Positions 55,447-63,790 of a DNA stretch of 64,000 nt are shown here, piece by piece (within the stretch, counting starts at the first letter, position 1; each line of letters begins with the position of its first letter). The position numbers and the translations under genes were made by a program. The stretch is from Ectopseudomonas guguanensis (GTDB taxonomy: Bacteria; Pseudomonadota; Gammaproteobacteria; Pseudomonadales; Pseudomonadaceae). A model generated the notes under the pieces. That model was not told the origin of the DNA and did no database searches. It saw only the letters and a list, made by a program, of their open reading frames with translations. Location of the stretch: the NCBI RefSeq assembly GCF_900104265.1, contig NZ_FNJJ01000002.1:359370-423369 (forward strand), written 5' to 3'.

Positions 55447-56772
55447 TCAGCCGCCGTAGTGCAGTTGCGGCAACCACAGCGCCAGCTGCGGGAAGACCAT
55501 GACCAGGGTCAGCGCCAGGACCATGATGATGACGAAGGGGATGACCGACACATAGATGTCACGCAGGGTCACTTCGGGCGGGGCCATGGCGCGCATGAGA
55601 AACAGGTTGTAGCCGAACGGCGGGGTCATGTAGGCGATCTGGCAGGTGATGGTGTAGAGCACGCCGTACCAGATCAGGTCGAAGCCCAGGGCACCGACCA
55701 GCGGAATATAGAGCGGCGCGACGATCACCAGCATGGCGGTGTCGTCGAGGAACATGCCCATCACGATGAAGGAGATCTGCATCAGGATGAGGATCTGCCA
55801 GGGCCCCAGGTGCAGGCTGTCGACGAAGAAGTTCTCGATGGCCCTGACCGCGCCGAGGCCGTCGAACACCGCGCCGAAGCACAGCGCGGCGAGGATGATC
55901 CACATGAACATGCAGCTGATGGCCAGCGTCTTGCGCAGCGTCTCTTCCATCACCTTGCCGCTCAGCCGGCCCTTGAACAGCGCCGCCAGGGTGGCTGCGC
56001 AGGCCCCCACCGCCGAGCTTTCCACCAGGCTGGTGTAGCCCAACAGGAACAGGCCGGTCATCGACAGGAAGATGAACACCGGCACCAGCCCGGCGCTGAG
56101 CAGGCGCAGCTTCTCCTGCCTGCTGATCTGCGCGCGTTCGGCCTGCGCCAGGGCCGGGCCGAGCTGTGGCTGCAGGCGGCAGCGAATGGCGATGTAAAGC
56201 ATGAACATGCCGGCCATCATCAGTCCGGGGATGGCACCGGCCAGCCACAACTGGCCCACCGGCTGGCGCGCGATCATGCCGTAGAGCACCAGCACCACGC
56301 TGGGCGGAATCAGAATCCCCAGCGAGCTGCCGGCCTGGATCACCCCGGTGATCATGATCTTGTCGTAGCCACGCCTGAGCAGCTCGGGCAAGGCGATGCT
56401 GGCGCCGATGGCCATGCCGGCCACGCTCAGGCCGTTCATCGCCGAGATCGCCACCATCAGGAAGATGGTGCCGATGGCCAGGCCGCCCGGCAGCGGGCCC
56501 ATCCACACGTGGAACATGCGGTAGAGGTCTTCGGCGATGCCCGACTCGGAGAGCATGTAGCCCATGAACACGAACATCGGCAGGGTCAGCAGCGGGTACC
56601 ACTTCATCAGTTTCATCGCCGCGCTGAAGGCCATCTCCGAGCCGCCGTCGCCCCACAGCAGCAGCGCTGCCGCTGCGGCGACGAAGCCGATGGCACCGAA
56701 TACGCGCTTGCCGGTGAGCAGCAGTAACATCATCGAGGAGAACATCAACAGCGCGATCAGCTCGTAGCTCAT
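55447..56772 (-). CDS. dctM: TRAP transporter large permease DctM
   Basis: This 441-aa protein has about twelve membrane helices and is the Na+-coupled transport channel. It starts MSYELIALLMFSSMMLLLLT; the ATG overlaps the dctQ TGA by one base (TGATG), so translation is coupled. Family segments are FVFMGYMLSESGIAEDLYRM, SVAGMAIGASIALPELLRRG and FIVMGMFLDDTAMLVIVAPL. The length is normal. Confidence 0.92.
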   Translation of the reverse strand: MSYELIALLMFSSMMLLLLTGKRVFGAIGFVAAAAALLLWGDGGSEMAFSAAMKLMKWYPLLTLPMFVFMGYMLSESGIAEDLYRMFHVWMGPLPGGLAIGTIFLMVAISAMNGLSVAGMAIGASIALPELLRRGYDKIMITGVIQAGSSLGILIPPSVVLVLYGMIARQPVGQLWLAGAIPGLMMAGMFMLYIAIRCRLQPQLGPALAQAERAQISRQEKLRLLSAGLVPVFIFLSMTGLFLLGYTSLVESSAVGACAATLAALFKGRLSGKVMEETLRKTLAISCMFMWIILAALCFGAVFDGLGAVRAIENFFVDSLHLGPWQILILMQISFIVMGMFLDDTAMLVIVAPLYIPLVGALGFDLIWYGVLYTITCQIAYMTPPFGYNLFLMRAMAPPEVTLRDIYVSVIPFVIIMVLALTLVMVFPQLALWLPQLHYGG

Positions 56773-57278
56773 CACAGCGTCTCCCCGCGGGCGGCGTAGA
56801 CATCCTTGAAGAAGGTGGCGATGGCCTGCAGCAGCATCAGGGCGATGCCGAAGCACATGACGATCTTGATCGGCGCCATGTAGGGCGACCAGGCCGAGTA
56901 GCTGGTCTCCTTGTATTCGATGGCGTATTCGGTGGAGGAGATGCCGCCGATCAGCAGCATCACCAGGTAGAAGATCAGCATCAGCACCGTAATGGCGTCG
57001 ACCACGGCGCGCGTGCGCGGCGACCAGCGGCCGTAGGCCAGGTCCATGCGCACATGGGCGTCGAGCTGCATCGAGTAGGCGCCGCCGAGCAGGAAGTAGG
57101 CGACCATGAGGAACTGGGCGCTTTCCAGGGTCCAGATCGACGGGGTGAAGAAGGTCTTACTGATCGAGGAGTACAGCAGCACCGCCAGCATGGCGAAGAT
57201 CAGGTACATAGCAAAACGCCCAACCCGCCGGTTGAACGCATCCACGCCCCGGACAAAAGCTCGAATGCTGCTGCGCAT
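56772..57278 (-). CDS. dctQ: TRAP transporter small permease DctQ
   Basis: This 168-aa protein has four helices and supports DctM. Segments are FAMYLIFAMLAVLLYSSISK, the DctQ motif region AQFLMVAYFLLGGAYSMQLD, then HVRMDLAYGRWSPRTRAVVD, and IVMCFGIALMLLQAIATFF. First gene of the TRAP unit; no regulator gene lies upstream. Confidence 0.9.
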   Translation of the reverse strand: MRSSIRAFVRGVDAFNRRVGRFAMYLIFAMLAVLLYSSISKTFFTPSIWTLESAQFLMVAYFLLGGAYSMQLDAHVRMDLAYGRWSPRTRAVVDAITVLMLIFYLVMLLIGGISSTEYAIEYKETSYSAWSPYMAPIKIVMCFGIALMLLQAIATFFKDVYAARGETL

Positions 57279-57381
57279 GCAGTTGCCTGCCTTTTTGTTC
57301 GTTATCTCGTCAGCCTAGACGAAGATTCGCCAAAACCAACTAGACGTCGCGTCCTGGCGGCGCGCTGCAGCGGCGCACAGA

Positions 57382-58329
57382 CTAGCGGGCGAGAAAGTGG
57401 TTGAGCGCAGCGACGCTGCGCTGCGGATCCTCTTCCTGCGGCACGTGACCGAGGTCATCGAACAGCACCAGCTGGCTGCCGGCGATGTCGGCGGCGAAGC
57501 GTTCGGCGTTGTCCGGCGGAATCAGACGATCACGCCCGCCCCAGATGATCAGCGTCGGCAATCGCAGCTCGCCGATTCGCTGGTGCAGCTCGCCGCTGGG
57601 CGCCTGAACGAAGCGCTGACGCAGCGCCTGGCGGTTGCCCTCGCGCAGCGTCAGCTGGTAGTAGCGCTCGACCAGTTCGTCATCGACTTTGTCCGGATCG
57701 CCATAAACGTTGCGCAGGCTCGACTCGATCATCGCGCGCGGCAACACACGGCTCATCACCGGCGCCAGAGCTGGGATGCCGGCCAGGCGAAAGCCGATCG
57801 GCACCGATTCGGCGTTGCGCGGATAGCCGGCCGCATCCACCAGCACCAGCCGCGCGCTGCGCTCGGGATGGGCCAGGGCAAAGCGCCAGGCCAACTGGCC
57901 ACCGAAGCTGTTGCCGACCAGCACCACGCGCTCCACCTGCAGGTGCTCGAGCAAGGCGAGGAGAAAGTCCGTGTAGCGCTCGACGCGGTAATCGCCATCG
58001 GCAAACGGCCCGGTGAGGCCGAAGCCGGGCAGATCCAGGCTGATCACGCGACGCTGCTTGGCCAGCTCCGCCACCCAACCTTCCCAGGTATGCAGGCTGG
58101 CCGAAGTGCCATGAAGCAGCAGGAGCGGCTCGGGGTCATCGCGCCAGCCCTGATCCCGCAGGTGCACCGACAGGCCGGCAATATCGACGAACTGCGAAGG
58201 CGGCGGCGCCCAGCGCGCCTTGAGCTCATCCAAAGGACGATCCGGCGCCCAGTTGAGGGCGACGAAGCCGGTAAGGGTCAACCCGAACACCAGCAACAGG
58301 CCGAGCAGCACGTGGGCGAGTCGTTTCAT
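57382..58329 (-). CDS. Alpha/beta hydrolase with N-terminal membrane anchor
   Basis: The length is 315 aa. A hydrophobic anchor or signal (MKRLAHVLLGLLLVFGLTLT) precedes the hydrolase fold. Visible parts are the oxyanion strand LLLLHGTSASLHTWEG, the nucleophile elbow GNSFGG, the Asp in IIWGGRDRLIPPDNAERF and the catalytic His in DDLGHVPQEEDP. It resembles the aromatic meta-cleavage hydrolase branch in form, but no catabolic genes adjoin. It is an esterase or C-C hydrolase of unknown substrate. Confidence 0.83.
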   Translation of the reverse strand: MKRLAHVLLGLLLVFGLTLTGFVALNWAPDRPLDELKARWAPPPSQFVDIAGLSVHLRDQGWRDDPEPLLLLHGTSASLHTWEGWVAELAKQRRVISLDLPGFGLTGPFADGDYRVERYTDFLLALLEHLQVERVVLVGNSFGGQLAWRFALAHPERSARLVLVDAAGYPRNAESVPIGFRLAGIPALAPVMSRVLPRAMIESSLRNVYGDPDKVDDELVERYYQLTLREGNRQALRQRFVQAPSGELHQRIGELRLPTLIIWGGRDRLIPPDNAERFAADIAGSQLVLFDDLGHVPQEEDPQRSVAALNHFLAR

Positions 58330-58422
58330 CGATGCAGTCCTGAGCGGAGCGGAAAGCGCGATGCTAGCCAGACGCCACGGGCACGCCTATCGCCCGGAAG
58401 AGGGAATCGCCTGGCGCAGCGC

Positions 58423-59322
58423 TCAGAACCCGACCAGCAGCATCCACGCCGGCAGGGAAACCGCCGCCAGCAGCGTGGACAGGGATATCGCCGCGCTGAC
58501 GCTGCGGCTGTCTTCGGCCGTACGGGCAAAGGCCATCACGTTGACCCCGCTGGGACAGGCCGCGAGCAGCACCAGCACGCTGCGCGCCGTATCGTTGAGG
58601 CCGGGCAGCTGGCCGCTGAGCCACCAGACCAGCGCCGGGAACAGCAGCAGCTTGGCCAAGGCCACGCCCCAGGCCTCGCCGGTCGGGCGCAGGCGGTAAC
58701 GCGACAGGCTGGCGCCGAGCACGATCAGCGCGCAGGGCAAGGCCGCCTGGCCGAGCCAGGTCACCGCCCGCCACAAGCTTTCCGGCACGACCAGCCCGGA
58801 CAGGTTGAGCAATGCGCCGAGGCCCAGGCCGATGATCATCGGGTTGGCCAGGTTCTTCAGCAGCGCGCGGCCGTCGACGCGCTCCTGGCTGCCGAAGGCG
58901 GCGTAGAAGCTGTGCAGGGAAAACAGCGTCAGGCTGTGGAACACCAGGATGGCGAAGACGTAGAGCAGGCCGTCATTGCCCATCAGGCTGGCGATCAGCG
59001 GGATGCCCACCAGCACGTTGTTGGAGAAGGCCGCCACCAGGCCCAGCGGCGTCGCCGTACCGCGGCGCCAGTGCGCCAGCGCATTGACCGCGGCGAACAC
59101 CAGCAGCACCGGCAGGTAATAGGCCAGCAGCAGCATCGGCGACAGGCCTTCGGCCAGTGACGCCTTGGCGATGCCGGCGAACAGCAGCGTGGGCATGAAC
59201 AGCTTGAAGGTGATGTTGGCCAGACCGGCCGCAGACTCGCTGGTGAGCCACTGGCGCCAGCCCAGCAGGTAGCCGAGAACGATCAGGGCGAAGATCGGCA
59301 AGATGGCCTGTGCCGCGAGCAT
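58423..59322 (-). CDS. AEC family (auxin efflux carrier-like) transporter
   Basis: This 300-aa protein has ten predicted helices in two halves. It starts MLAAQAILPIFALIVLGYLL; the longer frame to 59388 has no ribosome site. Family marks are NITFKLFMPTLLFAGIAKAS, FSNNVLVGIPLIASLMGNDG and AACPSGVNVMAFA. Bacterial AEC members export or import small carboxylates such as malate or malonate. The substrate is unknown. Confidence 0.87.
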   Translation of the reverse strand: MLAAQAILPIFALIVLGYLLGWRQWLTSESAAGLANITFKLFMPTLLFAGIAKASLAEGLSPMLLLAYYLPVLLVFAAVNALAHWRRGTATPLGLVAAFSNNVLVGIPLIASLMGNDGLLYVFAILVFHSLTLFSLHSFYAAFGSQERVDGRALLKNLANPMIIGLGLGALLNLSGLVVPESLWRAVTWLGQAALPCALIVLGASLSRYRLRPTGEAWGVALAKLLLFPALVWWLSGQLPGLNDTARSVLVLLAACPSGVNVMAFARTAEDSRSVSAAISLSTLLAAVSLPAWMLLVGF

Positions 59323-59595
59323 GGCTGAAGCTGCCTCCGGGGTACTGCTGAAGAGGGCGGATCGCGTTCGACCCGCGAGGGTCGCCAAGCATACGCGTGC
59401 CGGACGGGCCGCGCGATGCCTCGCGACACATTCGCCGCAGGGCTTGACGCCCAGCCGGAAGCACCGAGATAGAGCGCTTCGATCAAGTATTGAGGGAATC
59501 GATGTTCACTATCAGGACAGTCAAGTTCTTATCTGCGCTCAGGTCTTCAAGAATTGTCTCCGAAGCCACTTGTTACTCCCTACGGAGACATCGAC

Positions 59596-60076
59596 ATGAA
59601 AACTCAACTGACCCTCGCCGCCCTGACTCTGAGCCTGATGACCACTGGCGTATTCGCTGCTCCGAGCAGCGCGCCCTTCCCTCTGGTGGGCGAAGCCAAG
59701 GACAGCCAGGTACAACAGCAACCCGTCGCACCGCTGGCCGAGAACGGCTCGGAGCGCACCTCGGGCGTGCAACGCATTCAACTGGCCGAAGACGGCTCCG
59801 ACCGTACCCCGGGTGCCCAGCGCATCCAGCTGGTAGAAGGCGGCTATGACCGTACTCCGGGTGCCCAACGCGTTCAGCTGGCCGAGGGCGGTTATGACCG
59901 CACCCCCAGCGCGCAACGCCTGCAACTGGCCGAAGACGGCTCCGACCGTACCCCGGGCGCCCAGCGCATCCAGCTGGTAGAAGGCGGCTATGAGCCGTAC
60001 TCCGGGTGCCCAACGTGTTCAGCTGGCCGAGGGCGGTTCCGATCGCCTGATCAAGCAGCGTGGCCACACTGCCTGA
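59596..60076 (+). pseudogene. Secreted protein of 16-residue repeats, frameshifted in repeat six
   Basis: The ATG at 59596 (GGAG eight bases upstream) opens a signal peptide, MKTQLTLAALTLSLMTTGVF-AAP. From about residue 50, seven units of 16 residues follow the pattern L[AV]ExG[SY]DRTPGAQR[IVL]Q. In unit six TATGACCGTAC has become TATGAGCCGTAC: one extra G at 59994. Read straight, the frame then goes to unrelated residues and stops beyond 60160. Dropping that base restores units six and seven, ending RLIKQRGHTA and TGA at 60074-60076, before a strong terminator. The corrected protein has 159 aa. It is a true mutation, a phase switch or a sequencing error. Function unknown. Confidence 0.8.
59740..60045 (+). 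repeat. 48-bp coding tandem repeat
   Basis: Roughly six and a half units of 48 bp encode the 16-residue repeats of the secreted protein. Units 2-3 and units 5-6 are almost identical as 96-bp pairs (GAAGACGGCTCCGACCGTAC at 59788-ish and again at 59932-ish), showing recent unequal crossing-over of two-unit blocks. The boundaries given are approximate. Confidence 0.8.
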
Positions 60077-60093
60077 GCCTTGGCGTCACCCCC

Positions 60094-60121
60094 AAAGCCC
60101 GGCGCATGCCGGGCTTTTTTT
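60094..60121 (+). terminator. Strong rho-independent terminator
   Basis: AAAGCCCGGC (60094-60103), loop GCAT, GCCGGGCTTT (60108-60117), then further T's to 60121. It ends the repeat-protein gene and, in reverse, lies 17 bp after the desB stop, so it may serve both convergent genes. Confidence 0.92.
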
Positions 60122-60137
60122 ATGCCTTTCACGCCAG

Positions 60138-61220
60138 TCACGCCGTTCCTGTCGCGGGCAAGCGGTAGATCCAGATGCGCCGCAGCACGGTCGCGAACTG
60201 CCCCCACAAGGTGCCGCAGTTGTAATGCTGGCCATAGCGCCGGGCGATCAGGCGCACCTCGCGCGCCAGCTCGGCATAGCGCCGCGCCGGTAGATCGGGG
60301 AACAGGTGATGCTCGATCTGATGGCTGAGGTTGCCGGTGAGGATATGCAGCAGCGGCCCACCGGACAGGTTGCTGGAACCGCGCAGCTGACGCAGGTACC
60401 AGTGCCCACGGGTCTCCCCCTCCAGTATTTCGGGTGCAAATACCGTAGCCTTCTCGGTGAAATGACCGCAGAAGATCACCAGAAAGGTCCACAGATTGCG
60501 CAGCAGATTGGCCACCAGGTTGCCGGTCAGTACGGCCAGTGCATTGGCGCCGAGCAGCAGCGCCAGCAGCGGAAACGCCAGATAGTCCTTGACCCATTGC
60601 CGCGCCAGCTTGGCGCCGAACCGACGTGCCAGCGGCTTCACTTCCTCCTTGCTGATACGCCCCTTGACCAGCTTGTCCAGGCGCAGGTGCTGAATGGCCA
60701 CGGCGTACTGGAACAGCAGCGCCTGGATCGTCACCCACAGCGGCTGCCAGCGATAGAACGGCTTCCAGCGCTGCTCGGGGAACAGGCGCACCACGCCGTA
60801 GCCGACGTCATCGTCCATGCCCAGCACGTTGGTGTACGTATGGTGCACATGGTTGTGGGTGTGCCGCCAGAAATCGGCCGGCCCGACGATGTCCCACTCG
60901 TACTGGCGACCGGCGAATTCCGGGTCGTTCATCCAGTCGTACTGGCCGTGCATCACGTTGTGGCCCAGCTCCATGTTTTCCAGGATCTTGCCCAGGCCCA
61001 GCAGCAGGGTGCCGAGCAGCCAGGTCGGCGGGAACCAGCCGAGCATCAGCAGCGCGCGCCCCGTCCAGCAGCACCCGCGCACGGCCGCGCGTACACGGCG
61101 AATGTAGCGCGCATCGGCCTCGCCCAGATCGGCCAGGGTGCGCTGGCGCAGGGCATCCAGTTCCTGGCCGAAGGCTTCGAGTTCGGCGGGGCTCAGTTCA
61201 CGGTCAAGGCGGGTCGTCAC
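60138..61220 (-). CDS. desB: Membrane fatty acid (acyl-CoA delta-9) desaturase DesB
   Basis: This 360-aa di-iron membrane enzyme introduces a double bond into acyl chains with electrons from DesC. All three histidine boxes are present: HNVMHGQYD, HTHNHVHH and HQIEHH. The start is the GTG at 61220, overlapping the desC TGA in GTGA, so translation is coupled; longer frames inside desC are rejected. It matches PA4888 in order and partners. It is expected to be repressed by DesT, encoded divergently upstream of desC. Confidence 0.93.
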   Translation of the reverse strand: MTTRLDRELSPAELEAFGQELDALRQRTLADLGEADARYIRRVRAAVRGCCWTGRALLMLGWFPPTWLLGTLLLGLGKILENMELGHNVMHGQYDWMNDPEFAGRQYEWDIVGPADFWRHTHNHVHHTYTNVLGMDDDVGYGVVRLFPEQRWKPFYRWQPLWVTIQALLFQYAVAIQHLRLDKLVKGRISKEEVKPLARRFGAKLARQWVKDYLAFPLLALLLGANALAVLTGNLVANLLRNLWTFLVIFCGHFTEKATVFAPEILEGETRGHWYLRQLRGSSNLSGGPLLHILTGNLSHQIEHHLFPDLPARRYAELAREVRLIARRYGQHYNCGTLWGQFATVLRRIWIYRLPATGTA

Positions 61221-62305
61221 AGGTCGATCTCCACATCCCCATGTGGGGCGCTGACGCACAAGCGAATGGGTTGATTGGGTTCGGCGAACAGCTCGCCGCT
61301 GCGCAGATCGCGCACCGTGCCGGCCAGCAGCAGGCAGGTGCAGCTGGTGCAGATGCCCTGGCGACAGCCATGGGCCGGGCGCAGCCCGCTGGCCTCGGCC
61401 TGCTCCAGCAGGCTGGCATTGCCGTTGCCCGAGACCTGCTGGCCGCTGCGCGCAAAGCGCAGACGAACCTCGTCGGTATCGGCCTCGGCCAGCACCGGCA
61501 ACGGGCTGAAGCTTTCCGCCTGCAGGCTGCCCCCACGTCCGGCGTCGCGCCACCAGCCGCACGCCTGCTCGACGAAACCACGCGGGCCGCATAGCAACAG
61601 GTGCTCGCCCGGCAGCGCTGCCAGCTGTGCGGCCGTCAGGCGGCCACCCGTCTCACCGCTGAAGGCCCAGCGCACCTGCAAGTTGGCATGACGCGCCGCC
61701 AACGCCTGCAACTCCTCGGCAAAGGCCTGCTGCCCCTGGCGCCGCACCTGATGCAGCAGCGTCACCGGCGCAGCGAAGCCACGCGCCAGGGCTTCGCGCA
61801 GCAGGCCGAGCAGCGGTGTGATGCCGCTGCCGGCTGCCAGCAACAGCACGGCGCCCTGCTCCTGCGGCCAGGCGAAATCGCCGAAGGCCTGGCCCAGCTC
61901 GATCACCTCGCCAACCGCCAGGCGATCGAGCAGCAAATTGGACAGGCGCCCGCCCGGCTGGCGCTTGATCGCCAGTTCGATGCGCCCGTCGTCCGTCACC
62001 CTGGTCAGGCTGTAACTGCGCCCGTGGCGCACGCCGTCCTGCTCCAGATAGAGCTGAACGTGTTGCCCGGCTCGCCAGTCTCGGGCATTGCCGTTGCAGC
62101 GCAACTCGATTGCCAGCATGTCGTCTGCCACCCAACGACGCGCCTCGACCCGGGCGAACACGCGATTGAGGCGCAGCGCCGGGTGCAGCAGACGCAGGAA
62201 CAGGTCGACGTCCGCCTCACGCAGCCAGCCGGACGCACAGAGCCGGCGCAGCGGTTGCAGGCCGCGCGCGACATGCCGCGCCAGCGCCAGGGAGAGCAGA
62301 GCCAT
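61217..62305 (-). CDS. desC: Desaturase electron-transfer oxidoreductase DesC
   Basis: This 362-aa protein has a FAD-binding ferredoxin-reductase fold and a C-terminal [2Fe-2S] domain. Marks are HGRSYSLTRVTD (FAD), VLLLAAGSGITPLLGLLREA (NAD(P)H) and CRQGICTSC with a further CVSAP cysteine (cluster ligands C-x4-C-x2-C...C). It supplies electrons to DesB. The ATG at 62305 is preferred; an ATG at 62350 is in frame but would place the start inside the operator region. It is the first gene of desCB, as PA4889-PA4888. Confidence 0.91.
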   Translation of the reverse strand: MALLSLALARHVARGLQPLRRLCASGWLREADVDLFLRLLHPALRLNRVFARVEARRWVADDMLAIELRCNGNARDWRAGQHVQLYLEQDGVRHGRSYSLTRVTDDGRIELAIKRQPGGRLSNLLLDRLAVGEVIELGQAFGDFAWPQEQGAVLLLAAGSGITPLLGLLREALARGFAAPVTLLHQVRRQGQQAFAEELQALAARHANLQVRWAFSGETGGRLTAAQLAALPGEHLLLCGPRGFVEQACGWWRDAGRGGSLQAESFSPLPVLAEADTDEVRLRFARSGQQVSGNGNASLLEQAEASGLRPAHGCRQGICTSCTCLLLAGTVRDLRSGELFAEPNQPIRLCVSAPHGDVEIDL

Positions 62306-62316
62306 AAATCGATTCC

Positions 62317-62376
62317 AGTGAACACTTGTGCACAAGGCTGACAGATCCACCTTATTTCAGTCAACAGTTGTTCACT
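62317..62376. promoter_or_regulatory. DesT operator(s) between desC and desT
   Basis: The reverse strand at 62359-62376 reads AGTGAACAACTGTTGACT, which matches the P. aeruginosa DesT site AGTGAACGCTTGTTGACT (from memory) except in the three central bases. A second, weaker copy, AGTGAACACTTGTGCAC, lies on the + strand at 62317-62333. DesT binding here would sense the saturated/unsaturated acyl-CoA balance and control desCB. Confidence 0.75.
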
Positions 62377-62453
62377 GAAAGCCACCCGGCATGGTTCGAC
62401 GCTGGCGCCGCGCATTTGCTAGAGTGCGGCATCGCTCAACGACCCGATCTCGC

Positions 62454-63089
62454 ATGACGCCACGCGCCGAACAGAAGCAGCAGACCCGCCAGGCCCTGAT
62501 GGAAGCCGCGCTCACCCTGATGGAGAGCGGCCGCGGCTTTGGCAGCCTGAGCCTGCGCGAAGTGACCCGCGTCGCCGGCATCGTCCCCACCGGTTTCTAT
62601 CGCCATTTCGCCGACATGGACGAGCTGGGCCTGGCGCTGGTGGCGGAGGTGGGCGAAACCTTCCGCGCGGCGATCCGCCAGGTGCGCCGTCACGAGTTCG
62701 AGATGCGCGGCATGATCGACGCCTCGGTGCGCATTTTCCTCGCCGAAGTGGCCGCCAACCATGGCCAGTTCCTGTTTCTCGCCCGCGAGCAGTACGGCGG
62801 TTCGCAGCCGGTACGCCAGGCCATCGCGGCCCTGCGCGAACGCATCACCAGCGACCTAGCCGCCGACCTCAAGCTGATGAACCGCATGCCGCAGCTTGAC
62901 GATGCCGGCCTCGACGTGGTGTCGGATCTGGTGGTGAAGACGGTGTTCGCCACCCTGCCCGAACTGATCGACCCGCCGGCGGAGAATCTGCCGGCGCACC
63001 TCAGCGCCGAAGCCAAGATCATCCAGCAGCTGCGCTTCATCATGATCGGCGGCAAGCACTGGCTGGGCCTGGGCAAGCCCTCCGAATAG
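62454..63089 (+). CDS. desT: TetR family regulator DesT
   Basis: This 211-aa repressor senses acyl-CoA chains: unsaturated ones favour DNA binding and saturated ones release it. The N-terminal TetR helix-turn-helix reads LREVTRVAGIVPTGFYRHFA. The C-terminal helical ligand domain ends IIGGKHW-like (FIMIGGKHWLGLGKPSE). I chose the ATG at 62454 (MTPRAEQKQQTRQALMEAAL); an upstream in-frame start at 62391 reaches into the control region. Divergent from desC, as PA4890 from PA4889. Confidence 0.93.
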   Translation: MTPRAEQKQQTRQALMEAALTLMESGRGFGSLSLREVTRVAGIVPTGFYRHFADMDELGLALVAEVGETFRAAIRQVRRHEFEMRGMIDASVRIFLAEVAANHGQFLFLAREQYGGSQPVRQAIAALRERITSDLAADLKLMNRMPQLDDAGLDVVSDLVVKTVFATLPELIDPPAENLPAHLSAEAKIIQQLRFIMIGGKHWLGLGKPSE

Positions 63090-63153
63090 CGCGCACCACA
63101 AACGTGCGCACGCAGCGAAAACGCACCAAATAAATCCTGACCGCTTCGCCAAG

Positions 63154-63162
63154 TTATCCACA
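63154..63162 (+). promoter_or_regulatory. Single perfect DnaA-box-like 9-mer
   Basis: TTATCCACA matches the strict DnaA box. It stands alone in the 163-bp gap between desT and ureE. Alone it is not an origin; it may be chance or a DnaA-responsive site. Confidence 0.3.
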
Positions 63163-63252
63163 GAGCGCCTGAACGCCCCGTCCTGCGCCGCTTCTCGGCC
63201 TTGGCAAGCCACTTGCACTATTTCCGGGCACATTGCCCCGGAATAGATACGC

Positions 63253-63753
63253 ATGCTGGTGATCCACACCCGAATCGCGCCGCAGGCTGCTGCGGACGCC
63301 GAACTGGAACTGACCTTCGAAGCCCGCAGCAAAAGTCGCCTGCGCTGCTTCACCACGGCAGGCGAGGAAGTCGGCCTGTTCCTCGAACGCGGCCAACCGG
63401 CACTGGCTGATGGTGATTTTCTGCAGGCCAAGGACGGACGCATCGTGCGCGTGCGCGCCAAACCCGAGCCGCTGCTGCACGTCACCTGCGCCAGCCCCTT
63501 CGAGCTGATGCGCGCCGCCTATCACCTGGGTAACCGCCATGTCGCCCTGCAACTGGGCGACGGCTGGCTGCGCCTGCCCGACGACTACGTGCTCAAGGCC
63601 ATGCTCGAACAGCTCGGCGCCACCGTCGAAGCCATCCAGGCGCCCTACCAGCCCGAGCAGGGCGCCTATGGCGGCGGTCATCATCACTCCCATCATGGCG
63701 ACGAGGAATTCAACTACGGCCCGCGCCTGCACCAGTTCGGTGTGCGCAAGTGA
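63253..63753 (+). CDS. ureE: Urease accessory protein UreE (nickel chaperone)
   Basis: This 166-aa cytoplasmic metallochaperone delivers Ni2+ to the UreD/F/G-urease complex. Family segments are [39 protein letters not shown] and [20 protein letters not shown]. The C-terminal tail [14 protein letters not shown] is histidine-rich, as in nickel-storing forms. It lies about 27 kb from ureC, next to desT, the same separation as in P. aeruginosa (PA4891). Confidence 0.96.
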   Translation: MLVIHTRIAPQAAADAELELTFEARSKSRLRCFTTAGEEVGLFLERGQPALADGDFLQAKDGRIVRVRAKPEPLLHVTCASPFELMRAAYHLGNRHVALQLGDGWLRLPDDYVLKAMLEQLGATVEAIQAPYQPEQGAYGGGHHHSHHGDEEFNYGPRLHQFGVRK

Positions 63754-63790
63754 GCCATGCGCCGTCGCCCACGCGTATCGGGGTCAGCTC

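Noticed and set aside
59740..60045. 48-bp repeats as a CRISPR or integron array
   Set aside because: Units are contiguous, in frame and encode a regular peptide pattern behind a signal sequence.
63154..63162. Replication origin near the DnaA-like 9-mer
   Set aside because: Only one box, no AT-rich unwinding region and no dnaA/gidA neighbours.
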